Shown here piece by piece: positions 34,888-47,611 of a stretch of 64,000 bases of DNA. A program made the translations under genes and the position numbers. The notes below the pieces were generated by a model. That model did no database searches, was not told where the DNA came from, and saw only the letters and a list, made by a program, of their open reading frames with translations. Source of the stretch: Hesseltinella vesiculosa. Taxonomy: Eukaryota > Mucoromycota > Mucoromycetes > Mucorales > Cunninghamellaceae. The stretch lies in contig MCGT01000001.1 of the NCBI GenBank assembly GCA_002104935.1, positions 1,505,001-1,569,000 on the forward strand, in the 5' to 3' direction. The stretch's first letter is position 1, and each line of letters starts with the position of its first letter.

Positions 34888-36771
34888 TCATCGTCGCTTG
34901 GATTTGCCCTGCTTGCTAGTTGATCCGTCACCAGGAACTGCCAACGCATGTCCCGTGGCATTCACATGCCCAAAAAGTTTGTTCCTGGTTTCAAACGACT
35001 CACCGCATACATTACACATCAACTGTCAAAAAAAGAAGTGAGTCATTCTTTTTTTTTTTTTTTCCACGGCACCTACGTTTGTTTCTTCTTTTTGTTTTTT
35101 CTTTTCCTTGCGCTTTTCACGCTTCGCTTTGGCCGATTCTTTGGGTGGGGTATCAGAAGGAGTGGCGGCATCGGCATCTTCCACGAATAAAACGAAGCTT
35201 GTCAGTCAAGTCAAACACAGTCGATTTCTTTCGCCCGTTTACCTTGATGCCGTTTCCTTCGTCTAGAGTTTTGCTCCAGATCCAGCGTGGCCATGAGCGA
35301 ATGAATGTCTTGATCGGCTGAAGGTTCATTTTCAGTAGGTGTGTCGTCCTCAGGTTGCACCAGGTCGCCAGGATCGTCGTAGCCCCAGTGTGGCGTCATT
35401 TTCTTTTTCTTGTTCTTCTTCTTTTTGCCGCCGATTGGGGTGGGTGTCTCCAGGCTGTCGAGGTCACTTCCATCAGGCGAGTGGATGGTCGGGCTACGAT
35501 TGGAAGATGGACTGGAGAAGAACCCTTTTTCTTCCGCCAACATTTGCTTCTTCATCTTCCATTCGAGACGCGCGTGCTTGCGGCTTGCCTCGTGGCTCAC
35601 CAGCTGCTGCTCTGTCTTGTAAAACTTGTCGCACACCACACAGTAAAACTCGGTTTCTTCGTCCTGCTCACCTTCATCGTCCGACGAATCGGACAGGTAC
35701 TCGTTCAGCAGCCGTGAGTCATCCACTTTGGTCCATTCTTGCTCTTGGTAGGCCTGCTGTTGCAGTTGTTTCTTCTCCCGCTGGATTTTTTCCTTTTGCA
35801 GCTGGAGAGCCTCTTCCTTGCGCTTGCGCTCGTCTTCTTGATAGGCCTGCATACGTGGGTCCCGTTTCTTAATAAATGTAGCCAGTCGCTAATGTGTATG
35901 CAAAAAAAAAAAAAAAACCCCCCTGAGTCTCACTTACCTCCTCTTTTTTTTTTTTTTTTTTTTGCTTACTCGGATGGTATCATTGTAATCGCGCTTGCCT
36001 ACTTCTCGCGCCTTTTTGTTCTCCTTCTCCATGGCACGGCGTACATAGCGATTGGGTGCATCGGACAGGCGCCATTTGTCGAGCCAGCGAAAGGACTTGA
36101 CGGTTGAAAAGTTGCACCAAGCAGCATAAAAATCACGAGCATAGGCACCATAGCCAAGGTAGCCATCCTTGTCAGCAAAGGGCGTGTCACTTTGTCCAAA
36201 CGACGGCAACGGAACAAAGTCGGCTCGCTCATCTTCATCGTCATCCACCGTCCGGCTCTGGTAGGCTTCTTCTTCTTCTGTGGCCAGTTTCTGGAAAAGC
36301 TGGCGGTACACTGTGAAGAAGCCCTTGTCGCTGTCGTTGAAGCCCTTGAACTCGGACACGCTAAAGTAGCGCATCAAATCCTCGGAACCCAGGCCTGCAC
36401 TTGAATCCTTTTGCCCAGCATGATCGTCCCCTCGCAGAATAGCATCTCGATGGCCATCGTACCTACAAAACAGGAAAAGGTTGACCCCGTCAAACCTATT
36501 GTTCTTTGCTGTCTATGGACCTACCAAGCACGTTCATGAGGATCGGACAGCACCTCGTAAGCTTCTTGGATCAATGCAAATCGCTCTGTTGCTTCCTCCA
36601 CCCGATCGCCATTCTTGTCTGCAATGAGAAAATAAGAGGGCTGCCTCAGGCTTGATTTTCGATGGACTTACCAGGATGCCATACCAATGCCTGCCGCCGG
36701 TAGGCCTTTTTGATGTCATCCGGCGTAGCTTGCCGCTCAATGCTTAACAGTTCATAATAGCACACCCGCAT
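34888..36771 (-). CDS. JJJ1: J-domain ribosome biogenesis factor JJJ1/DNAJC21
   Basis: Hsp70 co-chaperone that works with the cytosolic 60S maturation machinery (in yeast, with Rei1 to release Arx1). Six exons: 36771-36672, 36618-36525, 36462-35970, 35888-35243, 35177-35077, 35022-34888; 522 aa. The J domain occupies residues 1-70 with the HPD motif at 32-34, split by an intron after its Pro codon. A middle region follows with [20 protein letters not shown], diagnostic of this family, then charged coiled coil, a U1-like C2H2 finger ([19 protein letters not shown]), a lysine-rich patch and a second C2H2 finger near the C-terminus ([19 protein letters not shown]). The exon 5 acceptor was set at 35178 because only that choice gives the acidic/lysine-rich frame leading into the last finger. 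Confidence 0.93.
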
Positions 36772-37189
36772 GGTTCAACGTTGTCAAGAAAAAAAGGGGG
36801 GAGCGCAGTGAAAAGAAGACATGAAAAAAAAAGGGCGCCACCCAAATTTTAAAAAAAAAAATCTGCGGCAGCCTGCTTGCATCCGTCCACTTGCTCGATG
36901 CTCACCAATGGCCCCCGGCGACTTGCAAAGAGACCCTGTGGAATCGAACGATGGCTCTTTACGCAGCCTACCTTGCGAACGGCCGAAATAAGAACAGCGT
37001 GTTTCAGTGAAAGAGGTCAGAAAGGTATCTTGACAAACGGAGCGGTCGACAGGCATGCAAAACAAGATGGAAACGACCATCATTGTCGCAAAATCGTATT
37101 TATTTTTTTTTTGCTTTGTTTTGCAAAGCGATGGGCGTTGGTGATAGAAAAAAAAAAAGATGCGGTATTCGTTGAAAAGGTGGGGAGGT
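36772..37189. other. intergenic region
   Basis: Between JJJ1 (start) and the complex I subunit (stop), both on minus. Contains A/T homopolymers at 36850-36859 and 37104-37112. No gene. Confidence 0.35.
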
Positions 37190-37505
37190 CTAGTTCTTCT
37201 TGTAGTAGAGATCATCCTTCGTTTGGGCGGCTGAGAAGTTCCACTTGCGCTAAGGGAGGCGATGAAAGGTGATGGTCGAAAAGAAAGCCCAACGTCAGCA
37301 ACTATCTATCATGGCCATCCCAATACAAAAATAGAAAACTTACGTCGGTAGCATAGGCCAATGCAGTCAAACCAACAGGGATAGCAATACCCCAGAAGAG
37401 AGAACGGCGGGTGGTGCGCTTGTTCCAACGGAAGTAAAGATGGGTGTTTTCACGCATGTGAGCCCATCGTTCAATAGCAGGATCGACCTTCAAATGTTCA
37501 CCCAT
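37190..37505 (-). CDS. NDUFB4: NADH dehydrogenase (complex I) NDUFB4/B15-like subunit
   Basis: Accessory subunit of the distal membrane arm of respiratory complex I. Two exons: 37505-37344 and 37249-37190; 73 aa. It has the VDPAIERWAHMRENTHLYFRW block, which matches the conserved ALLRWAYAR-type motif of B15 proteins, followed by a single hydrophobic segment (LFWGIAIPVGLTALAYA) and a short charged tail. Fungal members are shorter than mammalian ones, as here. Identification rests on a short protein, so it is less certain than the other calls. Confidence 0.7.
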
Positions 37506-39459
37506 TGTTTCTAGTGATTTTAATGTGAAGAGAGAGATTAAAAAACTGCCAGCTTTATTTTTTGTGTTTTTTTCTGGCCCACACCATCAGTCACAAATGG
37601 TATCTCCGCCGACCAAATCACTTCCCTTTTAGGAAGGCTTTTGGCAGAATCCCATGGTGATGGCTGTCTGATCATTGCCATCCTAGTACTATAAGATGAC
37701 AGATAGACGTAACATTTTTCACAAACCATCAACGATGGCTCTGTTGGTCAGTTGTATAAAAACGGAGGCTTATTTTAGTTTTTGACTCGGAAGTTACCAA
37801 CGGCTGTAGCAAGCAAGGACATTCAAGGCGTCAAGTAAACTAGAACTTGCAAATTGGCATGGCAGCCCTCTGATTTTTCGGAGGCATTGTCTCCAAGAGA
37901 GGAACTTGCTCCATGCGACATGTTGCTTGGAATTTTACTTGGACCTATTCATTGTAAATTGATGTGAGCCTCTTTTTTTTTTTTTTTCAAATGCCCAGGG
38001 AGCTCTATGCATTCTATGGACCATGTGCTTGGTGGAGCAAAAGAAACGCAAACCCCCAAATGTTGTACATTGATAGTTCATGATGAAACAGCATCAGAGC
38101 TAAAGCCACAGGTCATTTAGAAGAGGTGACACAAAGATAGAGGAAGGCAAGCATGCGCTCTCACTGCAAGCTTCGCAGCTTCTTTGCGCTAGACGACCCC
38201 GACCAGCTCCCCCCCTTTTTTTTTCCACAGCTCTCTGCTTTAAGCTTTATGCACTTTTTTGATGCCTTTTTTGATCTTTATTAAGTGAAAAGCGAACGAT
38301 CAACTTGGAAATCACTGTACCGTCGTATTTGTGGCGTTACCATGGCCAGAACCCGCGGCAACACGATGCGTAGCATTCAAACCGATGCTGCGATTGGGTC
38401 GCATGAACGGTGTGCTCTTCGGACCGGTCACTGACTACATTGTTCATCGTTGACGTTAGTGACCTTTGGTCTGTCGACAGCGCCTTGCTCTGGTACAGCA
38501 CCAAATACTCGCTGACACATCTTTCTTCTGGTGGTATAGCCATAGGCCATCGGCTAGACTTGGATTCATTCTTTCCTATGACACTCAACGTTTTTCTTTT
38601 CCTACTGTCAGAAGGGATAGCGACACCAATGCGATATCCCGGCTGTGTATTTTAAGTAGGAAAAGGGCCTTGGAAGAACCATGATGCTCAGGAAAAAAAT
38701 CAAAAGAAAGAGCTGGTCCAGCCCACTTTTTTCTTCTTGCACGAACAGCCTATGGCAGGTCTTCTCTGTCCTGCGGCGAAGCATCAGAAATCCGTCGGCA
38801 GTCAAAAAAGTCGGCCAGTCCCTCTCCAACAGACCAATCACGTCCAGGTAGTGAACGGACAGCGCCCATTGGTTATTCCCTTTGGCTGGTAAAGATGAAA
38901 GTAGAGGTATGGGCGGGACAGACAACTCAGTCATCCTGGCTTTCTCTCGCTCTCTAATTTTTGATGCAAGAGAGGCAAGAGCAAATGTCGTGTGCCCACC
39001 TGCTCGCTGATGGAATTCACCCGAATCCCGGTCATGATGGTATTGCTGAATGGAGCACAGCCCCTGATTGTAAATCACCCGCCAATGAGCAGTGCTCTCT
39101 GGGTCTTCGTTGTTTGGCTTCAGCCAACTGGAACAGTCACCTCGTCCATACCTCCCCTGTGATCGTTGTCGAACAACTCACGCACCTCACAAAAAAAAAC
39201 AAAACAAAACCTTTGCTGACCTCGTGCATGGCTGTTCAAGCATTGGCTGATGCTGGATCCCAATTCCCGGTGAACCTTGTTCGACAAGGTGTAACAACGG
39301 CAAATCATGAAAACCCTAAAAGCACGGATGAACACAACCGTGCATGGTAACATTGATGTTCATAAACACGTCATTGAGTGAGAGATGGGGCTGGAAATTC
39401 GAGCAAACGGTAAATTTATTTCGTAGATTGCGGCTACTAGTACAGGGATGGTATGGTAT
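37506..39459. other. 2-kb stretch without a supported gene
   Basis: Open frames of up to 156 codons (38608-39078, minus) and 129 codons (38961-39350, plus) lack family resemblance and splice support. The conceptual peptide ADGIHPNPGHD near 39005-39037 faintly recalls the start of some non-LTR retrotransposon polyproteins but is far too short to support one. Confidence 0.35.
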
Positions 39460-40256
39460 TTAGGCAGACTTGCCAGCGACGTAGGTCTTGACAACGTTGC
39501 CAAAGTTGGTGCCTTGGGTCTTGCCGATTTCCTTTTCCTTGTCGGACACTTGGCGAGAGCCATCACCGTTGGCAACAGTACCAGCACCCCTGATTAAGAG
39601 ATAAAACGTCAGCGCAAGCTCGCAGATAACCACGCTTGATCCCTTTTACTTACCAGGCAGAGCCACCAATAACTTCAGAGTTGTCAAACAAGTGGGGGTT
39701 GGCGAAGCCAAGAGGCACGTAGATCATACCGTGGTGAGCAAAGTAAGTGACAGTGGTCATGGCTAAAAAAAAAAAAAAAGAAGAATGAGCCCTCTCCCCT
39801 ATCCTAGCCATCTTCTGTGTTTTACCAGTGGTTTCTTGACCACCGTGTTGAGAAGCAGTGCTGAAGAAGACACCAGCAAACTTGCCAGCCAAGGCACCCT
39901 TGGCCCACAAACCACCAGTGCTATCGAGGAAGGCCTTGAATTGGCTGGGGAGTTGACTGCAAAAGAAAAGCGTGAGCAAAGACCAAAGGTAGCATAAAGA
40001 GAGCTTACCCGAAACGAGTGGGGAGACCAAAGATGACACCATCAGCTTCTTCCAAGTCGGCAATAGTGGCAATAGGGACATCGGGGCGTTCGGGAGCGTG
40101 CAAGACGTTCTTCAACAAGTCTTCAGGCAAGGTTTCAGGAACCTGCAAGATCTTGACTTCAACGCCAGATTCCTTAAGACCAGCTTCAACGCTCTTGGCA
40201 AGAGTGTAGATGTGATGGTACAAAGAGTAGATGATAATGTTAACCTTGGGAGCCAT
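39460..40256 (-). CDS. flavodoxin-like NAD(P)H:quinone oxidoreductase (WrbA/Pst2 type)
   Basis: FMN-binding two-electron quinone reductase of the WrbA family, thought to protect against quinones and oxidative stress. Four exons: 40256-40009, 39956-39826, 39762-39654, 39589-39460; 205 aa, full length for the family. FMN phosphate loop [11 protein letters not shown] near residues 10-20, [42 protein letters not shown] and [15 protein letters not shown] are all present. It ends GKSA without a lipid-attachment signal, unlike its divergent neighbour. The two start codons lie 358 bp apart, so they probably share a bidirectional promoter. Confidence 0.93.
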
Positions 40257-40614
40257 TTTATATAAAGTTGTGATGTTTTGAGTGTGAATAAAGAATATGA
40301 AAAAAAAAAAGAAAAAAAAGTCCCTTTTTTATACTGCATAGAATTCTGGTGTTTTGTCAGCTCACCGTCAATCGGACATTGTGATTGGCCAAAAATCTCC
40401 CCCCGATTTGATCTGCTGAATCAGCCCTTTGTCAGGAGAGCTGACATTGTTCTGACTCCCGTTTGTCATGCTGTGAATTTGTCAGCCTGTAAGATTACAG
40501 CATTTTGACAGCGCCATTTTCATAAATATTAAAATACCCCTCCACGTTCTACTTCTTTTTCCTCTTTTTTTTTCCAATTCAATTTCAATTCAATTTATAA
40601 ACCTCAAAACAGAA
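40257..40614. promoter_or_regulatory. shared bidirectional promoter of two flavodoxin-like genes
   Basis: 358 bp between divergent ATGs. It is AT-rich near both ends, with a central segment (40360-40500) containing direct and inverted short motifs around ctgacattgt and gattggcc. Individual factor sites cannot be assigned. The arrangement implies co-regulation, an inference from spacing only. Confidence 0.5.
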
Positions 40615-41540
40615 ATGGCCGCTACGGTATATATCGTTTTCTACAGTCTCTACCACCACATCTACACTGTGGCAAAAGAAGTGCAAGCTGGCTTGGAAGC
40701 CCAAGGTGTCACCGTCAAGCTTTTCCAAGTTCCTGAGACTTTGTCTGACGACGTGCTCCAAAAAATGGGTGCCCCTCCCAAGATTAACGTTCCTATTATC
40801 AAACCTGAACAATTGACCGAAGCCGATGGTATTATCTGGGGTGTTCCTGTCAGGTAAGAAAAAAAAAAAAGTCAATGCGATCTTGGTCCCACCCAACCTT
40901 AATCTTTTTTTTTCTGCTTTTTTAGATTTGGTCAAGCCCCTGCTCAATTGATGTCGTTCTTGGATGCTACCGGTGGCCTTTGGGCTAAGGGTGCTTTAGC
41001 TGGCAAGCCCACTTCGATCTTCTTCTCCTCTGGCTCCCAACATGGTGGACAGGAGGTAAAAAAAAAAAAAACGAGAGCATTTTGTGTGGATGAGCAGAGC
41101 CACTCATCGATTTTTTTTTCTAGTCCGTGGTCTACAACACAATGAGTTACTTTGCTCACCACGGCATGATGTTCGTGCCATTGGGTATGGCCAATCCCAA
41201 CTTGGGTGACAACTCCGAAGTGGTTGGTGGCAGCTTGTGGGGCAGCGGTACTGTTGCTGGCGGCGATGGCTCTCGACAAATCTCAGAAAAAGAAAAGGAA
41301 ATTGCTCGTTCTCAGGGCGAAAACTTTGCAAAAGTGGCCATTGCCATGACCAAGGGCAAGGCTGTGCTGGAAAAGGCCGCCGAAAAGAAACAACCCGTGC
41401 CTCCCAAAACTGACGAAGCCAAGCCCACACCTGTTGCCAAGAAGACTGTCGATGAGAAGAAAAAGACTGTCGATGAGAAGAAGAAGACTGTTGATGAAAA
41501 GAAGAAGAAGAAATTCTTCAAAGGTTGTATTTGCATGTAA
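40615..41540 (+). CDS. flavodoxin-like quinone reductase with basic repeat tail and CaaX-like end (Ycp4 type)
   Basis: Paralogue of the neighbouring gene with the same flavodoxin core ([48 protein letters not shown]). Three exons: 40615-40853, 40926-41055, 41124-41540; 261 aa. Intron sites match the first two of the neighbour; the third is absent. It differs by a tail of about 70 residues: Pro/Lys-rich linker, three copies of a KKTVDEKK repeat, a lysine cluster and a C-terminal CICM. A CaaX-type end (Met last, suggesting farnesylation) with a second nearby Cys and polybasic stretch predicts attachment to the inner face of the plasma membrane, as described for Ycp4-type flavodoxin-like proteins in yeasts. 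Confidence 0.92.
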
Positions 41541-42229
41541 TTTTTCTTGCCTTTGACTTTTTTACCCCTTCCCCCATCTTCATACGTTGCATCCATTTAT
41601 TATTCTTATTTCATCATCCTTTCCGTATCTTCTACCGCTCTCTTTTTATTTTTGATATCTACCCTAAACACCCTTAGACCTGCTATTCAATAAACACATT
41701 TGTAATATTACTGAAGATATTTGATACCGTTTTTTCCTGGCATCCCAAGCTGGAAAATGACCGAGGCTAAAAAAAAAAAAAAAAAAACGGCACGGGAAAA
41801 ATAACAAAATAAGAGCAATTGGAAGCATCAGATACCGTCGTAGAAACAGGCGTTAACCACAACGCCAATGAGCATCATGTGTTGAATATGTGTGTTTCTT
41901 TGTTCTCATCAAATGCAACCATGCTGACCTCCCTCTCCCATTTTTTTTCATTTTTCACAAACTTGAGCACGTGTTCACCTCGAACGACCCATCTCTTCAG
42001 TGTCAAATTGTGTTTTGTAGACACTCATCGACCTGACATCTAAAAAAACTTTTTTCACCTCACAATCACGCTGCAAATTCTCGGTTAAACTATCGGGCCA
42101 CTGTTATCCACAACACCGATTGGCCATCATGGTGACACCGGCGCTACAGCTTTTATTATTGGCTTTGGCTATTTTTTTTTAGCGGACAAACCAGACGAGC
42201 TGCATTTCGAGTGACTGACATCTTGGTCT
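41541..42229. other. 3' flank and intergenic DNA
   Basis: Pyrimidine-rich 3' UTR up to about 41710, then anonymous sequence with an 18-base A run at 41769-41786. No gene supported. Confidence 0.35.
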
Positions 42230-42640
42230 TTGTCTATTGAAACAGGCACAGTATGTCAACGATGGGCTGGTGCGCACCGGCCAGGAATACAGTAGAAGCC
42301 ACTAGTGCGGAAGTTGAATCTGGCAGTCCAACCTCTTTTTTTTTTTTTTGAAAAAAAAAAAAGGAATGACTGCACATCACTATTGAGTGATTGGATTGGT
42401 GTGTAAGTTTGTAAGAGTTCGCAAATGTATGAACGATGATGGTGCTGAAAAAATCAGGTCGATGAGTGAAGATCGCCCAGCCAACTTTTGATCCGTCTCG
42501 TTTTGACACTTCCGACTCTCCAGCTAAAAAATATGAAAAATCAGCGATTTTCCTCAGCCGTCCCCCAGGCGATCTGACCAAAAAACGCTGTGCAAAATTG
42601 CTTTAAATAAATTCACCTCAAATTTTGTACAAAAGTACAC
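42230..42640 (-). repeat. dispersed repeat R1, copy 4 (inverted)
   Basis: Read on the minus strand, 42600-42365 aligns with 2995-3235 (for example gctggagagtcgga versus gctggggaatcgga). Its 5' flank (42640-42565 on minus) is the reverse complement of the right flank of copies 2 and 3, supporting terminal inverted repeats. Deep divergence; no transposase seen. Confidence 0.55.
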
Positions 42641-43087
42641 CATGACGATAGTTGGCTCTGATTAAAATGACAACTCTCTCGGGCAGGTGAGCCAAGGGCT
42701 AGGCGGCTGGCAATCATGCGCTAGAAATGATTGAGCCCCCCGACAAAAATTGGATTCATTCGCAGCCGCCAAGGGATGACGGAAATCTGGCATCGTCCAA
42801 AGCCAAGCAGCTCCATGCTCACACGTCAAAAATGGGAAAAGGTCTTCATGTCGTAGAATCCTTGTTTCGATGGCGTACAGTACTCCCCAGATTGGCTTGG
42901 TAAATGCAACTCGTAAATATCGGTCAATCTATGGCACAGCCTTTTTTTTTTTTGGAGAACAATTTTTTGCTAAAGATAAAGATATGCTGTAAAGTATAAA
43001 GAGTATCTTTATTAAGTGTATAGGTGTAGTCATATGAAAAAGGTGGTGGGTCTTAAAAAAGTGGATAGGAAAGGAAGGGAGGGAGCG
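42641..43087. other. 3' flank of ABC transporter 1
   Basis: No gene. Presumed 3' UTR of the transporter near 42960-43087. Confidence 0.35.
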
Positions 43088-46000
43088 TTATGTCACAGTG
43101 AGGGATTGCTGGGTCACCATCTCGGTATAAATGCCATTAAGAGCAAGCAGTTCTTGATGCGTACCTTGTTCTTTGATTTGACCGCCGGAAACGACGCAGA
43201 TCAGGTCAGAGTTCTAATAGGAAAAAGAGAGTGAGGTCAGTGCCGTGAACGAAGTGCATGGGCAGTTTTTTTTTCCCGTCTCACCTGGATGGTCGAGAGA
43301 CGATGGGCAATGGTGATGGTAGTACGGCCGCCTTGTTCTAAGACCTTGTCAAGGGCTTCTTGAACCAATTTCTCAGATTCACTGTCCAGGGCCGAGGTGG
43401 CTTCATCCAAGAGCAAGATCTTTGGTCGACGTACAAGAGCTCGAGCGATAGCGATGCGTTGTTTTTGGCCACCGCTCAACTGGGAGCTATTACAAAAAAA
43501 AAAAAAAAAAACGGGTGAACAAACGTCTTTGAGTCTCTTATTTTTTTACCCTTTGTCTCCCACACGGGTATCGAATTTTTCGGGCAGGTCCACGATGAAA
43601 TCGTAAATATTGGCAAGGCGGGCAGCATCTTCGATTTGTTCCTGGGTGAGAGGGCCGTCAAAGCCGTAACGGATGTTGTCGCCGATGGACAGATCAAAGA
43701 CAATGGGCTCTTGCTGAACCATGGATAAATGTTTGCGCAGATTTGACAGCGTGTATTTCTTCACATCATGATCGTCCAACCGCACACTGCCCGAGCTCGT
43801 GTCATAAAATCGTTCCAGCATAGCAATGATCGTGGATTTGCCACAGCCAGAAGGACCCTTTCACAAAAAAAAAAAAAAAAACGAGGGTTGATTTCTTTTT
43901 TCTCGCAGTCTAGAGCAATCACTTACGACGAGAGCAATCTTGGTGAGGGGCTGGCCATGTAGGTTCATTTGGCCCTTGAAGATGGGAACAGTAGGTCGCG
44001 TAGGGTAGGCAAATTCAATGTCTTTCAGAGCAATGTCACCTTGGATAGCATCATAGGTGGGCTCAATGCCTTCCAAGTCAGGATCAATCTTGACCCGGCG
44101 GTCGATCAGGTCAAACACATCAATAGCCGACATCTTGCCTTTGCTGAATGCTTTTTGGAAAACCATGCTTTGGCCAACACCTAATTGGTTGAAGAAGAAG
44201 ATAACGTGGGCTCGTTGTTGCGTCTTCTTATTTTTTTTTTCCTTACCTTGAGCACCCATCATCAATACAATCAAACTGGTAAACATGTCGGTGTAGGTGA
44301 TCCAGCCCTTTGCAATGAAGCGAAGACCGGCATAAAAAGCAATGCCTTGAGCAAACAGAGGGATGCCCAGGATACAGGCATAGCCAAACGAGCTGGTGTA
44401 TGCTTTGCGGACAGCCAGACGGTGAGGATGGTCGGTTGTTTTGTAATAGCGGGCTTCAAAATATGCTTGCTTGTTCAATGAGGCAACGGTGCGGATCTCC
44501 TTGATAGCTTCGGCTGCGACTTGACCTGATTCTTCATTGGCCTTCTTCTCACTGCCACCAAAACCTTGTTCAATCTTGGTTTCAAACAATCCGCCAGCCA
44601 CAAGGAAGGGTGACAGGCCCAGGATAATCAAGGAGATTTGCCAGCAGAGGACAAAAGCTAACACAAGAGCTAATGGCAGACCAAATAAAAAAAAAGAAGG
44701 GGCATGTTAGATCTACAGCGTCATCCCGTTTTGAAGGCTAGACCTCACCAGAGATACCAATAAACACCAGCTGGACCAATTCACCCCACGTTTTAGTAAT
44801 CATTTCATCGACATTCTTGGAATCGACGGCCAAGCGGGTGGTCATGGCACCAGAGGTGTTGGCCTGATCATCATAGAAACCGACTTCTTGGCGGAGATAG
44901 GCACGGAACACATCACTGCGCAGCCGCTTGGCATAGATTTCGCCTGCCATTTCAAAACCGATTAGCTTGAGGGTGATGCCAATCAAGCACGCGATCGCAA
45001 TCATGGTCATCAAAAACGCATACAAATTGGCGCCTTGAACTGGGCCAGGCACTAGATCTGCATCAGGCGTTGTGATCAATACCACCGCACGACCAAACAC
45101 CTGCAAGAGAGAGAGAGAGAGATACCGAGTCAGAAGGCGTAGATGGGGCACTTTTTTTTTTTTTTTTTGTTCTGTGGCTTACATAACCAAAGGTAGGGAA
45201 CACACAGCCCATGAGGATACTACCGACGATACCTACAGCCATCAAAGGCCATTCCGGTCGCATTTGCTGGATCACGCGCAAGATGGGCGCGGACTGTTTC
45301 TTGACAGTCTTCTTCTTTTGTTCTTGGTCGCGTCGAGCCTTTTCAATGCCGTCGAGACCAGAGCCTGAGCTGCCGCGGCGGTCCTTTTGTTTGAGTTTCT
45401 GCTCATAGTGGGCTTGTTCTTCTAGATCCAGCACGACTTGTTCTTTTTCCTTGTTGATCAGCGCATCGAAGCCAGCCTGGTCGAGTTTGTTGGTCAAGTC
45501 ATCAGTAGCTGCAGCTTCGGGGGTAGGAGCACCATTGGCATCGTCACTTTCATCGGACGAGCTTGTGCCTTGGACGATTTGTTGCTTGTTGACCAGTTCA
45601 CTGTACATGCCGTCATGAGCAAGCAGATCGTTGTGTGAGCCGGCTTCAACAATTTTGCCTTGTTTCATCACCACGATCTTGTCAGCATTGCGAATCGTTG
45701 ACAGGCGATGGGCAATCACAATGGTTGTTCGGTCCTTGGTGGCCTGATCTAGTGCACGCTGCACCAGTCGTTCTGACTGAGTATCCAAAGCAGACGTAGC
45801 CTAAGGAGGAAAAGAGTTAGTCCGGCCTCTTTCATTTTTCATATTTAACGTGGCCTACTTCGTCGAGGAGAAGGATCTTTGGGTTTTTGAGGATGGCTCG
45901 GGCAATGGCAATGCGTTGCTTCTGCCCTCCAGACAAGAGGGTGGCGCCTTCGCCGACGATAGTGTTGTAGCCTTCAGGGAGTTGCAGGATAAAGTCGTGA

Positions 46001-47611
46001 CAGTAGGCAAGTTTACACACGTCTTCAACCTGGTCCATTGTCACCTTGGCAGGGTCGTCCACGCCAAGGAGGATGTTTTGCTTGATGCTGAGGTTGAAGA
46101 GGACGGGTTCTTGTCCCACATAACCAAACAGGCTGCGTACATAGGCTGTTGGCATGCTTTTGATTTCCTTGCCGCCAAGCATGATCTGGCCATGGCTAGG
46201 ATCATAGTATCGAAGCAGTAGCTGCATCACCGTTGATTTTCCTAGCGAGAGGCAAGAACAAAGTAAGATGGGTCACTCTTTTTTTTTTTTTTTTTTTTTT
46301 TTACCGCTGCCAGAGGCGCCAACCAAAGCCGTTGTGGTGCCAGCCTCGATGTTCAAGGAAAAGTTGTCAAGGACGGTGATATCCGAACGGGTAGGGTAGG
46401 CAAAGGTGATGTCTTGCAAGGAAACAGAGGGTTGCCAGTCGGCTTCCAGGGTCTGGCCGTCTTGGCTGTCGGTATCAATGGCAGGCACACGTTCAATGGT
46501 GCGGAACACTTTGTAGGCAGCGCCACAGCCACCAGTGATCGCTGACAAGTTTTGAGGAAGGGTGACGATGCCGACTATCACAAAAAAAAAAAAAAAAATG
46601 AGGGCTATGCTGCTGTCAAAAACAAAACATACCAGCACCGGTGATGATACCAAAGAAGGCAACAATGACTTGATAACCAGGGGCACGGCCTTGAGTGATC
46701 AGTTGGGCGCCATACCAGAACGCCAAGGCGTAGGTGCCAAAAAGGACAGCAAAAAAGATGCCAGTACTGAGACCAGTGGACACGGCGCGGTAGATACCGG
46801 CTTGGCGCGCGCGGGCTAGCTGCTTCTCATAACGGGCGACAAAGCGCTCCTCTAATCCAAAGGCGTACAAGGTGCGGATCCCCGCAAAGGCTTGCTCAGC
46901 GACCTTGCCAGCATCCGCGTAGGCGTCTTGAGCCTTGGTGGTAGACTTGGACACGACAATACCCATGATGGATCCAGTGACGCCAAGAATGGGATAGGTG
47001 GCCAGGATGACAAAGGCCATGATCCAGTTAGCGGTGAACCCGACGACCAGGCCGGTGATGAACTGTGACATCGACTGCACGAGGAGGCCAAACTTGTCGG
47101 AGATGCCGTCCTGGATCAACTGTGTGTCGGTGGCGAGACGGGTGGTCAGCGATCCATCCTTGGCTTCGTCAAACCACACCATATCTTGGCGGAGGATAGC
47201 GTGGAGGTACATGCGTCGGATGCGACGGGCTTGGCGTTCGCCAGAGAGGATCCAGAGGGTCTGGGCAGCATAGGAGGTGACGACCAGGGCGGCCGCCAAG
47301 TAGAAAATGATGTAGATTGTAGGCAGCACAGCATTGATGAGATCATCGCCTGTCGCTGCTGCTGACAGCGTGGTGGTCATGGTGCCCAAATAACGGCCAA
47401 ACACAATGATAGAGACTGGCGTCAAGGCACCCACAGCGATCGAGCAGAACATGGCGGCAGCAATCAATAAAGCATCTTGAAAATTGGCGTAACGAAATAG
47501 CTGGTGTGGCATCAGGCTTGGCTCCTTTTTCTTCTTCTTCTTGTCCTTGGTCGTCGAAGAGGCATCCGAGGCAAGAGGTTCTTTCTCTATGGCTATCTTT
47601 TCTTTTGTCAT
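43088..47611 (-). CDS. full-length ABCB/MDR-type ABC transporter 1
   Basis: ATP-driven exporter with two membrane domains and two nucleotide-binding domains (TMD-NBD-TMD-NBD), the layout of P-glycoprotein; the substrate cannot be predicted. Ten exons: 47611-46633, 46574-46305, 46241-45859, 45800-45183, 45100-44749, 44669-44247, 44180-43927, 43857-43550, 43486-43285, 43213-43088; 1304 aa. A lysine-rich N-terminus precedes TMD1. NBD1: Walker [38 protein letters not shown]2: [34 protein letters not shown]. The linker is charged and Ser-rich with a KKKTVKK patch. All motifs needed for two ATP sites are intact. It is head-to-head with a close paralogue about 2.7 kb away. Confidence 0.95.

Noticed and set aside
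38961..39078. Peptide resembling the opening of a non-LTR retrotransposon polyprotein (ADGIHPNPGHD)
   Set aside because: Only about ten residues fit; no endonuclease or reverse transcriptase motif is found anywhere near.
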